Below are positions 29,241 through 38,549 of a DNA stretch of 64,000 bases, piece after piece. How positions within the stretch are numbered: the first letter of the stretch is position 1; the number at the start of each line of letters is the position of its first letter. This stretch comes from Xanthomonas arboricola pv. guizotiae (GTDB lineage Bacteria; Pseudomonadota; Gammaproteobacteria; Xanthomonadales; Xanthomonadaceae). The notes under the pieces are model-generated. The model was not told where the DNA came from, did not search any database, and worked only from the letters and a program-made list of their open reading frames with translations. Location of the stretch: positions 18,221 to 82,220 of the forward strand of contig NZ_MDSK01000024.1 in NCBI RefSeq assembly GCF_002940205.1. Direction: 5' to 3'. Made by a program: the position numbers and the translations under genes.

Positions 29241-30890
29241 TCATGGCGCGGGAACGCGTGGCTGACTGCGCTGCATCCAGTAGCGGTCGAGCAGCCACAT
29301 CAGCAACAACGACACCCCGACCAGCGGGAAGATCAGCCCGCTGATCACCAACAGCATCAGCAGGCCGCGCAGCGTGCGCGGATCGGCCGGCAACGGCGGC
29401 ACGCCCAGGCCGCCGACCGGACGACGTTTCCACCACATCACCGCCGCGCTCACGCACAGCAGCACGATCGCCGCGCACGCCAGCAACAGGATCACCTGAT
29501 TGGCAGTGCCGTATTGCTGGCCCAGATGCACGTTGATGCCCCATTCCAGCGCGCGCCCAACCGGCCCGTAATCGCGGTAGCGCATGTCCAGCAGTACCGC
29601 GCCGCTGTACTGATCCAGATGGATCACGCGCTGGCGCTGCAGGTCGGCCGGATAGACCGAGGCGGTATACACCCCGGTGGCGCCACGCGGTGGCGACACG
29701 CTGTAGCCCGCCATAATACCGCGCGCTTCGAAACGCGCAATCGCCGTGTCCAGACCGATCGCCCCACGCCCCGGCGCAGCAACGCCGCCGACACCGCCAT
29801 GGGCGGCATGTTCGCTGCCTGCCGAGTGCGCGTGTTGCCCTGAGTGTTCTGCCTGCTCTGACTGGGATACGTACTCCGAGTGCTTGGCCATGTGCTCCGG
29901 GTGTTCCGGCTGGCCTGCATCGTCTGCGTGTTTTTCGTGGCCTGCATGTCCTGCGTGTACCCAGAGCGCTCCGTGCTCGGAGTGCTCGTTTCCGACCTGC
30001 AACCCACCCGATGTCTCATCAAGCAGACGCTCATCCAGTCCATCGGCTCCTTGTGCAGGCACCACAGACTCCGGCACACGCGCCTGCCGCAGCGACCACG
30101 CCGGATCGGTCGTCGCGGACAAGCGCTGTTGCGACATCGGCTGCTGCACCCGCACACCGGCCGGATACCCGAAGTCATGCCCATTGACCCAGCGATTGAC
30201 CTGCGCGCCCCACAGCCACGACCACGGCATCCCGGTCAGCGCCAGGAACAGCAATACCGCACCGACGCCGGCACCGGTGACCGCATGCAGATCGCGCCAG
30301 AACAGCCGCTGCCCCGGCGTGCCGCGCACGCTGACCACCCCACCGCGGCGCCCACGCGGCCACCACAGATACACACCGGTCAGCACCAGCACGATCGCCC
30401 AGCCCGCCGCCATTTCGATCAAGCCGCGCGCAAGCGGCCCGATCAACTCGAGACTGTGCAGCCGCCGGATCGTCCAGGCCAGGGTGCCGTGCTCGGGCAG
30501 CGCGCCGAGCACGCGTGCGCGATACGGGTCGACATACACCACCTGCCGCACGCCATGCGTGTCGACCAGCCCGATCTCGGCACTGGCATCGGCGCGTGCG
30601 GGCGTGGTGTAGCGAAACAAGCTGCCGCCGTAGCTGCGCTGCGCCGTATCGACCAGGCCTTGCGCAGACACCCGCAGCTCGCCCACCGGCACGACCTTCA
30701 AGCCATGGTGCACGCTGCGGTCGATCGCATCCTGGTACAGGAATGCCGCACCGGTCAGCGCCAGCCAGACGATGAAGGGCAGCACCAGCAACCCGGCATA
30801 GAAGTGCCAGCGCCACACCGCGCGATAAAAGCGCCAGCGGCCATCCCGGCGCGGATTGGTGACGCGGCCATCGCCCATGATTGCGCGCAT
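29241..30890 (-). CDS. PepSY-associated membrane protein with a His-rich insert
   Basis: A 549-residue inner-membrane protein of the PepSY-TM family that accompanies TonB metal receptors. Helices are visible near the N-terminus (FYAGLLVLPFIVWLALTG), at ~150, at ~190 and in a C-terminal pair. An unusual segment at about 298-363 carries 14 histidines in EH/GH/KH pairs mixed with acidic residues, likely a periplasmic metal-binding loop. Its ATG overlaps the TonB receptor stop (TGATG). Such proteins are thought to help reduce or release imported metal. The metal is not known here. Confidence 0.88.
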   Translation of the reverse strand: MRAIMGDGRVTNPRRDGRWRFYRAVWRWHFYAGLLVLPFIVWLALTGAAFLYQDAIDRSVHHGLKVVPVGELRVSAQGLVDTAQRSYGGSLFRYTTPARADASAEIGLVDTHGVRQVVYVDPYRARVLGALPEHGTLAWTIRRLHSLELIGPLARGLIEMAAGWAIVLVLTGVYLWWPRGRRGGVVSVRGTPGQRLFWRDLHAVTGAGVGAVLLFLALTGMPWSWLWGAQVNRWVNGHDFGYPAGVRVQQPMSQQRLSATTDPAWSLRQARVPESVVPAQGADGLDERLLDETSGGLQVGNEHSEHGALWVHAGHAGHEKHADDAGQPEHPEHMAKHSEYVSQSEQAEHSGQHAHSAGSEHAAHGGVGGVAAPGRGAIGLDTAIARFEARGIMAGYSVSPPRGATGVYTASVYPADLQRQRVIHLDQYSGAVLLDMRYRDYGPVGRALEWGINVHLGQQYGTANQVILLLACAAIVLLCVSAAVMWWKRRPVGGLGVPPLPADPRTLRGLLMLLVISGLIFPLVGVSLLLMWLLDRYWMQRSQPRVPAP

Positions 30891-32917
30891 CAGAAGCTCC
30901 AGTCCCAAGACAACGACAATGCACGTCCATCGCCCGGCGAATAGCCGGAACTGCCGGTGTCGTACCACGCATACACGTAGGCGCGATCGGTGACATTGCG
31001 CAGCTGCAGGCTGAGCGCATTGCGCGCATCCAGGTTCCAGCGCGCGCCCAGATTGAGCAGGGCGTACCCCCCGGTGCGCCCCAGCGTATTGCTGCGCTCC
31101 AGATAGTAATCGCCTTGCGCATTGCCCCAGGCGCTCAGCTGCACGGCCGCCGTAAGCTGCCATTCCAGCCCGGCGGTGGCCAGCCAGTGCGGCACGTTTT
31201 CGATCTCCTTGCCGCGCGTGGCCGGCGCACTCGGGTCCGGCGTGGCAATGCTGGCCTTCTGCCGCGAGTACGACATCCACGCCCGCCAGTGTTCGGCCGG
31301 CTGCAGGTTCAGTTGCGCATCCCAGCCGCGCCGCAGCGTGCGCCCGACATTGGCCACATCGCCGACGCCGGCCACGCCATTGACGCCCAGGATGGTGGCG
31401 ACTTCGCCGGAAGCGCGTTGCTCCCAATACGCCAGGCGCCCATCCATCAGCGCCGATGGCGCGAACTTGAAACCGGCTTCCCAGCCGGCATTGATCGACG
31501 GGCCGAGATTTGCCGGCTGGCGCCGGTACGCACCGTCGCCGCTGCCGATCTGGAAGCTGCGCCCCCAGTTGGCGTACACGCTGTTTTGCCCGGCCAGCCT
31601 GTAGCTGGCACTGAACTTGGGCTGCTTGATGGTGCCGTAGTCGTACGTGGGTGCGTAAATGCCGGCACGCACGTCATGCAGCTGCCCATCGACGCCGTCG
31701 ATGCGATACCCCGGCACCAGCTGCAGCCGTTCGAACGGGGTCAGCACCGCCTGCACGTAGGCCCCGTGCGTGCGCAGGTCGTAATCCCAATCGCGCAACT
31801 GCGCGCCGCGCACCCGGGCCACGGTGCGGTAGCGCTGCGACTGATTGTCCTGCCACTGCGCGTCCACGCCGGCTTCCAGATCGGCCGCCAGCGTGCCCCA
31901 ATCCGGCTGCCAGTTGCCGCGCAACAGCAGGCCGCGATGGGTCTCGTCGGTATCGCGTTCCTGCTGCAGGCCGGCTGCGGAAAAGCGCACCCAGCGCCGA
32001 TTGCGGAAATCGTTCTGGTAGGCCTTGGCGCTCCACTGCGCAGCGGCGCCCAGCGTGCCGTCCGCGTGCAACGCGGTCTGCCGCAGCTGGCGTTCGCTGC
32101 GATCGTCCTGCGCATAAGCCGGCGAACTGCGTGGCGCCGCGCGTGCGCTGGCCGCATCCAGATAACCGGCTTCCAGTGCGTGATTGTCGTAGTAACGCGT
32201 GCTGAGTCCGGCACGGAAGCCGCCATCGGGGTCGGTATAGAACCACTTGCCGGCCACGCTGCGTTTGCGCGCGTCGGCGTGCTCGCGATAACCATCGGAA
32301 TCGCGCCAGGCCAGCGCATAGTTCTGGCTCCATGCGCCATGTTCAAAGCCCTTGCCCAACTGCACCTCGCGCGCACCGAAACTGCCAGCCGTCACGCTCA
32401 GGCGGCCATCGTTGCCGCCGGTACGGGTCAGCACATCCACGCTGCCGGCGATCGCATGCAGACCGTAGCGCGCATCGTTGGTGCCGCGCACGATCTCGAT
32501 CGCGCTGATGTCCTGCGCAAACACCGCATCCAGATACGGCATGCCGCCGGCATTGTCGTTGCTGGGGATGCCGTCGATCAGCAGCTTCACCGCATTGATG
32601 CGCCCCTCGCCATTGAACCCACGGAACGAGAACCGCCCCGCGTCGGTGCCCATGCGGAACTGGGTGACCTGCACGCCCGGCGCACGCATCAACAGCTCCC
32701 AGCTGTAGTCCACGTGTTGATCGTGCAGCAGCTCGCCACCGATCACATCCACCGAACTCAGCACGCGTGCCGTGCCCGGGCTGCGCTGGGGTTGCGCGCT
32801 CACCTGCACCTTGCCCAGGGTCAATGCCGCATCCTGCGCCTGCACATTGCAGGCCGGCCCCCACACCAGCGCCAACGACGGCGCGTACCACAGCGTTTTC
32901 AATAATCGCAACCGCAT
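30890..32917 (-). CDS. TonB-dependent receptor, metal/metallophore-type locus
   Basis: A 675-residue outer-membrane receptor. The ATG at 32917 follows GAAGGG, and the signal peptide ends near CNVQAQD. The plug contains WELLMRAPGVQVTQF, FSFRGFNGEGRINAVKLLID and EIVRGTNDARYGLHAIAGSV. A barrel ending SLSWDWSF follows. It is shorter than the sugar-type receptor at the left end. Position between a DUF2946 gene and a PepSY gene suggests uptake of a metal or metal chelate, possibly copper or iron. The TonB-dependent copper receptor signature of OprC was not recognised. Confidence 0.9.
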   Translation of the reverse strand: MRLRLLKTLWYAPSLALVWGPACNVQAQDAALTLGKVQVSAQPQRSPGTARVLSSVDVIGGELLHDQHVDYSWELLMRAPGVQVTQFRMGTDAGRFSFRGFNGEGRINAVKLLIDGIPSNDNAGGMPYLDAVFAQDISAIEIVRGTNDARYGLHAIAGSVDVLTRTGGNDGRLSVTAGSFGAREVQLGKGFEHGAWSQNYALAWRDSDGYREHADARKRSVAGKWFYTDPDGGFRAGLSTRYYDNHALEAGYLDAASARAAPRSSPAYAQDDRSERQLRQTALHADGTLGAAAQWSAKAYQNDFRNRRWVRFSAAGLQQERDTDETHRGLLLRGNWQPDWGTLAADLEAGVDAQWQDNQSQRYRTVARVRGAQLRDWDYDLRTHGAYVQAVLTPFERLQLVPGYRIDGVDGQLHDVRAGIYAPTYDYGTIKQPKFSASYRLAGQNSVYANWGRSFQIGSGDGAYRRQPANLGPSINAGWEAGFKFAPSALMDGRLAYWEQRASGEVATILGVNGVAGVGDVANVGRTLRRGWDAQLNLQPAEHWRAWMSYSRQKASIATPDPSAPATRGKEIENVPHWLATAGLEWQLTAAVQLSAWGNAQGDYYLERSNTLGRTGGYALLNLGARWNLDARNALSLQLRNVTDRAYVYAWYDTGSSGYSPGDGRALSLSWDWSF

Positions 32918-33088
32918 GACCAACCCTTCGCCGTGCCGGCACGGCAACACCGCCGTGCGCCGCGGCAACGCAGCGGGCACAGGCATCACGTCAGGAAAAC
33001 GGGTCGTCCATGCAGCTGCGTGCAGGCGCGCCGGAAGATCGGGCACGCAATCGCTACGACAAAGCGGACGCCCGCGATGGGGCCAGAC

Positions 33089-33517
33089 TCACGCGTGCAG
33101 CGGCGGCCCACGTGCCCCGAGTGCGGCCCAACGCACCGTCGATGTTGCGCGCGCCTGCCTGTGCACCGGCGCCGGCGCCGGCCGCAGTTGCAGCAGGCAC
33201 AGCACCAGCAACGCCAGCCACGGCAGCAGGCGCGCGGCCAGCACGCAGTAGTCGCAGGCTTCACCATGCGCGCCGGCGTGGTCGCCGGTATGCGGCTTGG
33301 CGGGCGGTGCAGCGGCAGCGTGCTGATGCGCGGCCGTCGTCTGTGCCGGCGGGGCCGGATGCAGCGACCCGCCCGCGTCCAGCGCCGGCCCGCTCATGCA
33401 CATCGGCTCCAGCGACTGCGCCTGGCTCCAACGGCTGACCAGCGGCGCCACCAGCATCAGCAGCACCGCCAGACAGGCGAGCAGGTGCAGGCAAGGGTGG
33501 CGGCGCAGCGACGGCAT
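33089..33517 (-). CDS. DUF2946-family small membrane protein, His-rich
   Basis: A 142-residue protein with an N-terminal membrane segment (LHLLACLAVLLMLVAPLV), a periplasmic Ala/Pro/His-rich stretch, the EACDYCVLAARLLPW motif of DUF2946 and a second membrane helix. DUF2946 genes often sit beside copper- or metal-related TonB receptors. The CxxC with surrounding histidines could bind a metal. It is first in a probable three-gene operon, 171 bp before the receptor gene. The function is unknown. Confidence 0.8.
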   Translation of the reverse strand: MPSLRRHPCLHLLACLAVLLMLVAPLVSRWSQAQSLEPMCMSGPALDAGGSLHPAPPAQTTAAHQHAAAAPPAKPHTGDHAGAHGEACDYCVLAARLLPWLALLVLCLLQLRPAPAPVHRQARATSTVRWAALGARGPPLHA

Positions 33518-33806
33518 TGCGCGAGTGTAAGCCGCCGCATGCCGCGGGGGCGATGGTGGCGGCCGGTGCGCGACCGCATGTCGCACCCGCCGGCAACGGT
33601 CGCCTTGCCCGCGAGGCTGGCCGGCGGCGGGATCTGCCGAGCCGATCCGGTACCTCGCAGGCGCTGGGACAGGCGCACCCCGAGGGGTCGATGCACCGCC
33701 GTTGTCGAGGTCGGCAGTCACAGTTCCAGCACTGGACGTGACGGCGCGCACATGGCACGCCCTGGCATGCCCTATGCTTGCACGTCGTCCATCCACCTGC
33801 GCGCGC

Positions 33807-35003
33807 ATGAGCACCGTCCTGTCCGATCCAGCGGCCGAGCCCCTTCCCTGCGCCGCCAAGCCGCCGAGCGAGGCGTTGCGCCTCCAGTCGCTGCGCAGTT
33901 ACGGCATTCTCGACACGCCGCGCGAAGCCGCCTTCGATGACATCACCAGGCTGGCCTCGATCATCTGCCAGACCCCGATCGCGCTGATCAGCCTGGTGGA
34001 TGCCGAGCGGCAGTGGTTCAAGAGCGAACTCGGCATGGGCGAGCGCGAAACGCCGCTGTTCAAGTCGATGTGCGCGCACGCGCTGCTCGACAGCGACGTG
34101 CTGGTGGTGCCGGACACCCGCGAGGATGTGCGCTTCGCGCGCAATCCGCTGGTGACCGGCGAGGCGCCGTTGCATTTCTATGCCGGTGCCGTGCTCAAGA
34201 CCAGCGAAGGTCTGCCGCTGGGCACGGTCTGCGTGCTCGATCGCCAGCCGCGCCATCTCAGCGCCGAACAGGTCGATGCGCTGCGCGCACTCGCGCGCCA
34301 GACCATGGCACAGCTGGAACTGCGCCGCGCGCTGCTGGTAGCCGAAGAATCTGACCGCTACCGCAGTCGTCTGATGGCCATCGCCGGCCACGACCTGAAG
34401 ACCCCGCTGCGCACCGCTGCCTATGCCATCGACAAGATGCGCCGGCATGCCAATGGCGATTCCATCCAGACTCTGGTCACCGCGCGCGATGCGATCAATC
34501 TGGTGGCCCGCAACCTCGACGAGCTGGCCACCCTGGCCGCCGCCAGCGAGACCGCCACGCCGGATCTGCAGTCGCTGGCGCTGGAAGATGTGCTGCATTC
34601 GGTGCTGGGCGTGTGGCGGCAACCGGCGATCAACAAATGTCTGGCCTTGCGCCATGTGCCCACCTCGCTGCGCGTGCGCAGCCACCCGACCTTGCTGACC
34701 ACCCTGCTCGGCAATCTGGTCGGCAATGCGGTCAAGTACACCGAACGCGGGCGCGTGCTGGTCGGCGTCCGGCGTCGCCCTGGCCATGCGGTGGTGGAAA
34801 TCATCGACAGCGGCATCGGCCTGAACCTGGACCGCCCGGAACAGGTATTCCAGGCCTTCCGCCAGGCCGATCCACGCAGCGACGGGCTGGGCATCGGCCT
34901 GTGGATCGTGCACCGCACCGCAGAGACGCTGGGCTGCGACGTGGATGTGCGCCCACGCCCGCACGGCGGCACCTGCTTTTCGGTACGCATCCCGCTGGCC
35001 TGA
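33807..35003 (+). CDS. GAF-domain sensor histidine kinase (orphan)
   Basis: A 398-residue soluble kinase. The ATG at 33807 gives the N-terminus MSTVLSDPAAE. A GAF domain (~35-175; LDTPREAAFDDITRLAS, IALISLVDAERQWFKS) precedes the phosphoacceptor H195 in IAGHDLKTPLR. HATPase motifs follow: LLGNLVGNAVKYTERG (N box), IDSGIGLNLD (G1) and GLGIGLWIVH (G2). There is no membrane segment, so it senses a cytoplasmic signal. No response regulator is adjacent. Confidence 0.92.
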   Translation: MSTVLSDPAAEPLPCAAKPPSEALRLQSLRSYGILDTPREAAFDDITRLASIICQTPIALISLVDAERQWFKSELGMGERETPLFKSMCAHALLDSDVLVVPDTREDVRFARNPLVTGEAPLHFYAGAVLKTSEGLPLGTVCVLDRQPRHLSAEQVDALRALARQTMAQLELRRALLVAEESDRYRSRLMAIAGHDLKTPLRTAAYAIDKMRRHANGDSIQTLVTARDAINLVARNLDELATLAAASETATPDLQSLALEDVLHSVLGVWRQPAINKCLALRHVPTSLRVRSHPTLLTTLLGNLVGNAVKYTERGRVLVGVRRRPGHAVVEIIDSGIGLNLDRPEQVFQAFRQADPRSDGLGIGLWIVHRTAETLGCDVDVRPRPHGGTCFSVRIPLA

Positions 35004-35080
35004 CCACGGCGCGCGGCGGACGGGTGCCGGCTTGCCGGCATTGCGCAAACCGGCAACGCCACACAACCAATGCCGCACAT

Positions 35081-35118
35081 AAAAAAAGGCGGACCCGGGC
35101 TCCCGACCCGGATCCGCC
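35081..35118 (-). terminator. strong minus-strand rho-independent terminator
   Basis: On the minus strand a 12-bp GC-rich stem (GGCGGATCCGGG pairing with CCCGGGTCCGCC, one mismatch) precedes seven T residues. No protein gene ends close to it. The nearest upstream coding stop is at 35514. Confidence 0.75.
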
Positions 35119-35231
35119 GCCAAGCACGCCAGGTCTCTCCCCAGGGACCCGGGTGCGCCAGTCGCTCCATTGCGCAGCCTCGCGCAACGGTGATGCGACA
35201 GCGCTAGCAACCGCTTGACGACACGACCAAC

Positions 35232-35265
35232 GGACCGGCCATGCGATGTACCGCATCGCCGGTCC
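35232..35265. other. 14-bp inverted repeat
   Basis: The arms 35232-35245 and 35252-35265 pair except at one position around a 6-nt loop. No T-run follows on either strand. It could be part of a structured RNA ending at 35081. Confidence 0.5.
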
Positions 35266-35513
35266 TGCGCCGTCCACCCCTAGACGTCTGCGAGTGTCGC
35301 GTTATGGTTGCTATAAGGGTTTACGACAGCCCAGCGCGCAACTTGATGCGGCCGGACCACCCCGCCGTCGCGGCCCTGACAGCCGTAGGGAGAATCACCG
35401 ACAGCGCGCACTCCAGTCGGCGAGTGCTGCTGTACAAGTGATTGATAAAATAGGTTTTTTCAAGAAAGCGGACGCTGCAGCGCAGCATTCCCGAGGTGCC
35501 GTCGCAGGCTGTC

Positions 35514-35795
35514 TCAGAGCCCGGAATCGGCCGCATCCTGGCGCGCGAACCAGTCCGCCGAATGCACCTCTTCCGCCGCAACCTCCAGCAGCTGGCGCAG
35601 CACTGCCAGCGGAATCTGCACCTGGGCACCGTTAGCCTGCAGTTCCACCCACAGCGACTCGTCCCGGGAATCGGCCAGCACCGTCAGTACCGCATGCTCA
35701 CCTCCCTCGATATTGGCCGACAGTTGCAACGACATGCCGCCGTCCTGGTCGGGCGACCACAGCCTGCTCAGTGGTGGACGCAGTGGCTCGGTCAT
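35514..35795 (-). CDS. small conserved hypothetical protein
   Basis: A 93-residue protein starting MTEPLRPPLSRLWSPDQDGG, with a GAGG ribosome site about 12 bases upstream. It is acidic and predicted soluble (LSANIEGGEHAVLTVLADSR, VQIPLAVLRQLLEVAAEEVH), with no signal peptide or membrane segment. The alternating beta-strand-like first half and amphipathic helix look like a folded domain. Codon use fits its neighbours. The family is not recognised. Confidence 0.6.
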   Translation of the reverse strand: MTEPLRPPLSRLWSPDQDGGMSLQLSANIEGGEHAVLTVLADSRDESLWVELQANGAQVQIPLAVLRQLLEVAAEEVHSADWFARQDAADSGL

Positions 35796-36180
35796 CGGTG
35801 GCAGTGCCTCACAGTGGCGAACAGGGATCGCGCGCGCGGCCAGGCGGGATCGGTACTCCCGGCGCACAGGTCGGCAGTGTACGAGATTCCGAACACCGAT
35901 CGCCGGCACGACGCAGTTGCACAGTTGCTACGTGGACGTACTTGCTGCGACCTATGCCGGTACGCGCGCAAGCGCCCGCAGCCGAACCCGGCAGACACCG
36001 TCTGCGGGTCAATGCGCGGTGCCGCATCCGCTCTTGACCGCAGCTGATTCGCAGGCAATGCCTTCGCTTTTCCTGCGGACGCCGACACCAATCGGTGGTG
36101 CTTGCGCGAGCGCTCTCACACACACCGCAGCCCTCGTGTGCAAGCGTGCTCGATGCGCGCTGCAGTCTTCGACAGCCAGC
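35796..36180. other. 385-bp region downstream of cysB
   Basis: No protein gene is supported. A bulged inverted repeat at about 36002-36043 (CTGCGGGTCAA against TTGACCGCAG) lies after the cysB stop. It lacks a T-run, so its role as a terminator is doubtful. The rest would contain the promoter of the small gene at 35514-35795. Confidence 0.35.
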
Positions 36181-37164
36181 TCAGCTGGTAATGGTCTGGG
36201 TCAGCGATTCCCAGGTCGGCGGCAGCGGCCAGGCCGGGGCCTGGTTGCCGTCCAGCACGCGGCGCAGGTCGCGCTTGTCGATCTGCGGTGCCAGCACGTG
36301 CACCAGGTCCAGGGCATAGTCGCGCAGCACGCGGTCGCGCGGCAGCACTGCCCAGGCGATGCACTCGGCGATCGGCGCCGGCGCCGGCCAGGCGCGCAGG
36401 TCCTCGTCGCTGGCGCTGACCGCCATCTCCGCCACCAGCCCGACGCCCAGCCCGGCACGCACATAGGTCTTGATCAGATCTGCATCCAGCGCGGTCAGCG
36501 CGATACTGGGCTCCAGCCCGACTTGGGCGAACGCGCGCTGCAGCGACGAGCCCGGCCGCGTGGAGGATTCGTAGCTGATCAACGGGTGCTGCGACAAGGC
36601 CTGCATGTCCGGCGCGGTGCGTGCCTGATCCAGCGCATGGCCGCGCGGCACGATCACCAGCCGGCGCCAGCGATACAGCGGCACCGCGATGCCGGCGCTC
36701 GGTTCGCCGCCGGCGGTGCTGACCACCGCAATATCCGCATCGCCCTGGCTGAGCAGATCCAGCGCCGCACTTTCGGCGGCCTGCTGCAGATGCACGCTGA
36801 CCTGTGGATAGGCATGCTTGATCTGCGCCACCGCCGGCGGCAGCACGAAGCGTGCCTGGGTGTGGGTGGTGGTCAGGGTCAGCTGGCCCTGGCTCTCGCG
36901 GCGCTGGTTGGCCGCATAGGTGCGGATGTTGTTGGCTTCCGACAGCACCGAGCGCGCGCGCTCGATCACTTCCACGCCAGCCGGCGTCACCGCATCCAGG
37001 CTGCGCCCCTTGCGCACGAACAGCAGAAAGCCCAGTTCGTCCTCCAACTGCTTGAGCTGCTTGGACAGACCGGGCTGGGTCGCATGCACACGCGCGGCGG
37101 CGAGCGTGATGTTGAGCTCGGCATCGGCGATGGCGACCAGATAACGAAGTTGGGTCAGCGTCAT
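36181..37164 (-). CDS. cysB: LysR-type regulator of sulfate assimilation
   Basis: A 327-residue LysR-family activator of the CysB group. The winged-helix domain is MTLTQLRYLVAIADAELNIT through ATQPGLSKQLKQLEDELGF. The effector domain includes LTTTHTQARFVLPP and STRPGSSLQRAFAQ, blocks specific to CysB/Cbl. In enterobacteria CysB responds to N-acetylserine and activates cys promoters under sulfur limitation. Divergent placement from cysG, near cysK, fits that role. Confidence 0.93.
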   Translation of the reverse strand: MTLTQLRYLVAIADAELNITLAAARVHATQPGLSKQLKQLEDELGFLLFVRKGRSLDAVTPAGVEVIERARSVLSEANNIRTYAANQRRESQGQLTLTTTHTQARFVLPPAVAQIKHAYPQVSVHLQQAAESAALDLLSQGDADIAVVSTAGGEPSAGIAVPLYRWRRLVIVPRGHALDQARTAPDMQALSQHPLISYESSTRPGSSLQRAFAQVGLEPSIALTALDADLIKTYVRAGLGVGLVAEMAVSASDEDLRAWPAPAPIAECIAWAVLPRDRVLRDYALDLVHVLAPQIDKRDLRRVLDGNQAPAWPLPPTWESLTQTITS

Positions 37165-37232
37165 GGGCTTATCTCCAAAAAAGCGCGAGGCGCCACGAAG
37201 GACTGGACTGTAGAGGAGTTCTGCGGGCCAGC

Positions 37233-37252
37233 TTATAACCGAACGCTATTTT
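37233..37252. promoter_or_regulatory. candidate CysB-binding AT-rich site, cysB/cysG intergenic
   Basis: An AT-rich island (TTATAACCGAACGCTATTTT) lies in the 163-bp divergent cysB/cysG promoter region. It shares ATAAC(C/G)G with the cysD/cysJ region. It could serve both cysG activation and cysB autoregulation. Assignment rests on position and this short match only. Confidence 0.3.
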
Positions 37253-37327
37253 CAGGGTGTATGAAGTCATTTCCGACGGCTATATGCCGGCGTTACGGTC
37301 TGGCCCTCCCCTCTCGATGTCCTGGCC

Positions 37328-38533
37328 GTGCCCTCTGTGTTCCCGCTGCTTGCCGACCTGCGTGGCCGCGCCGTCCTGGTGATCGGCGGCGGGACCGAGG
37401 CCGAACGCGCCACCGCCGCGCTGCTGCAGGCCGGCGCCCTGCCATTGGTGGGCGCGCCGCAACTCAGCCCGCAACTGCGCGAGTGGGCGCAGGCCGGGCG
37501 GCTGCGCTGGCTGGTGGGGCGGTTCGAGCCGGCCTGGCTGGACCTGCCCGATCAACCGGTCTGGCTCACCATCGCCGCCAGCACCGCGCCGGACCTCAAC
37601 GACGCCCTGCGTGCCGCGGCCGGCGCGCGCCGCCTGCTCACCCACGACGCCGCGCCCGCCGCTTCGGCGGCGGCACCTGCACGCGCGCCGGCACCCCGTG
37701 CCGCGGTCGGCCAGCTTTCCCCCGGCAGCGTGACCCTGGTCGGCGCCGGCCCCGGCGATCCCGGCCTGCTCACCCGGCACGCATTGCGTGCGCTGCGTCA
37801 GGCCGACGTGCTGCTCTACGACCGCCTGGTCAGCCCGCAGATCCTGCAACTGGCCCGGCGCGACGCGCTGCGCGTGGAAGTCGGCAAGGCCGCCCAGGGC
37901 CACAGCACGCGCCAGGAGCAGATCCACGCACTGATGCTGGAGCACGCCCGCGCCGGTCGCCGCGTGGTGCGGCTCAAGGGCGGCGATCCGTTCGTGTTCG
38001 GCCGCGGCGGCGAAGAGCTGGAGTTCCTGCGCGACCACGGGATCGGCTTCCAGGTCATTCCCGGCATCACTGCCGCGATCGCCTGCGCCGCCTACGCCGG
38101 CATTCCGCTGACCCACCGCGACCATGCGCAATCGCTGCGGCTGATCACCGCGCACTGCAAGGATTCGCTGGACACGCTGGACTGGCAGGCGCTTGGCCAG
38201 GAACGCCAGACCCTGGCGTTCTACATGGGCGTGGCCGGCCTGGAGGGCATCCAGCAACGCCTGCTGCAGGCCGGCCGCGCACCCACCATCCCGTTCGCAC
38301 TGGTGGAAAACGGCTCGCGCCCGCAGCAACGCGTGATCACCGGCACCCTCGCCCACCTGGCCGCCACCGCGCAGCAGCACGCCGTGCGCGCCCCGGCCTT
38401 GCTGATCCTGGGCGAGGTCGCCGGGCTGGCTGCCAGCCTGCACTGGTTCGGCGCAGCGCCGTTGACCGCGCGGCCGCCCCCGCACTCACCCATCACAACG
38501 CCCGACACGCCCACACTCGCCCACGCAGCCTGA
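37328..38533 (+). CDS. cysG: uroporphyrinogen-III C-methyltransferase with shortened siroheme synthase N-domain
   Basis: A 401-residue protein with a likely GTG start at 37328. The SUMT half (~130-375; [55 protein letters not shown]) is complete and makes precorrin-2. The N-terminal Rossmann domain keeps [17 protein letters not shown] but ends near residue 105. It lacks the VVDAP-like segment with the catalytic Asp, and the helical dimerisation domain of E. coli CysG (457 residues). An Ala/Pro linker replaces them. Dehydrogenase and ferrochelatase activities are therefore doubtful. cysK follows after 16 bp. Confidence 0.93.
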   Translation: MPSVFPLLADLRGRAVLVIGGGTEAERATAALLQAGALPLVGAPQLSPQLREWAQAGRLRWLVGRFEPAWLDLPDQPVWLTIAASTAPDLNDALRAAAGARRLLTHDAAPAASAAAPARAPAPRAAVGQLSPGSVTLVGAGPGDPGLLTRHALRALRQADVLLYDRLVSPQILQLARRDALRVEVGKAAQGHSTRQEQIHALMLEHARAGRRVVRLKGGDPFVFGRGGEELEFLRDHGIGFQVIPGITAAIACAAYAGIPLTHRDHAQSLRLITAHCKDSLDTLDWQALGQERQTLAFYMGVAGLEGIQQRLLQAGRAPTIPFALVENGSRPQQRVITGTLAHLAATAQQHAVRAPALLILGEVAGLAASLHWFGAAPLTARPPPHSPITTPDTPTLAHAA

Positions 38534-38549
38534 TTCCGACGGAGACCCC

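Larger units (their letters stand above)
35004..35513. other. 510-bp gene-free region with two hairpins
   Basis: No credible protein gene. It holds the minus-strand terminator at 35081-35118 and a GGACCGGC-type 14-bp hairpin at 35232-35265. Base composition shifts to AT-rich around 35290-35340 and 35440-35465. The terminator lies about 400 bp beyond the nearest minus-strand gene, so a small RNA could be encoded on that strand. Confidence 0.4.

Noticed and set aside
35081..35513. 6S RNA
   Set aside because: The gene context and sequence do not show the long interrupted hairpin with a central bubble expected of 6S RNA.
36002..36043. cysB terminator
   Set aside because: The inverted repeat has a bulge and a 21-nt loop and lacks a T-run, so it is mentioned only as an inverted repeat.
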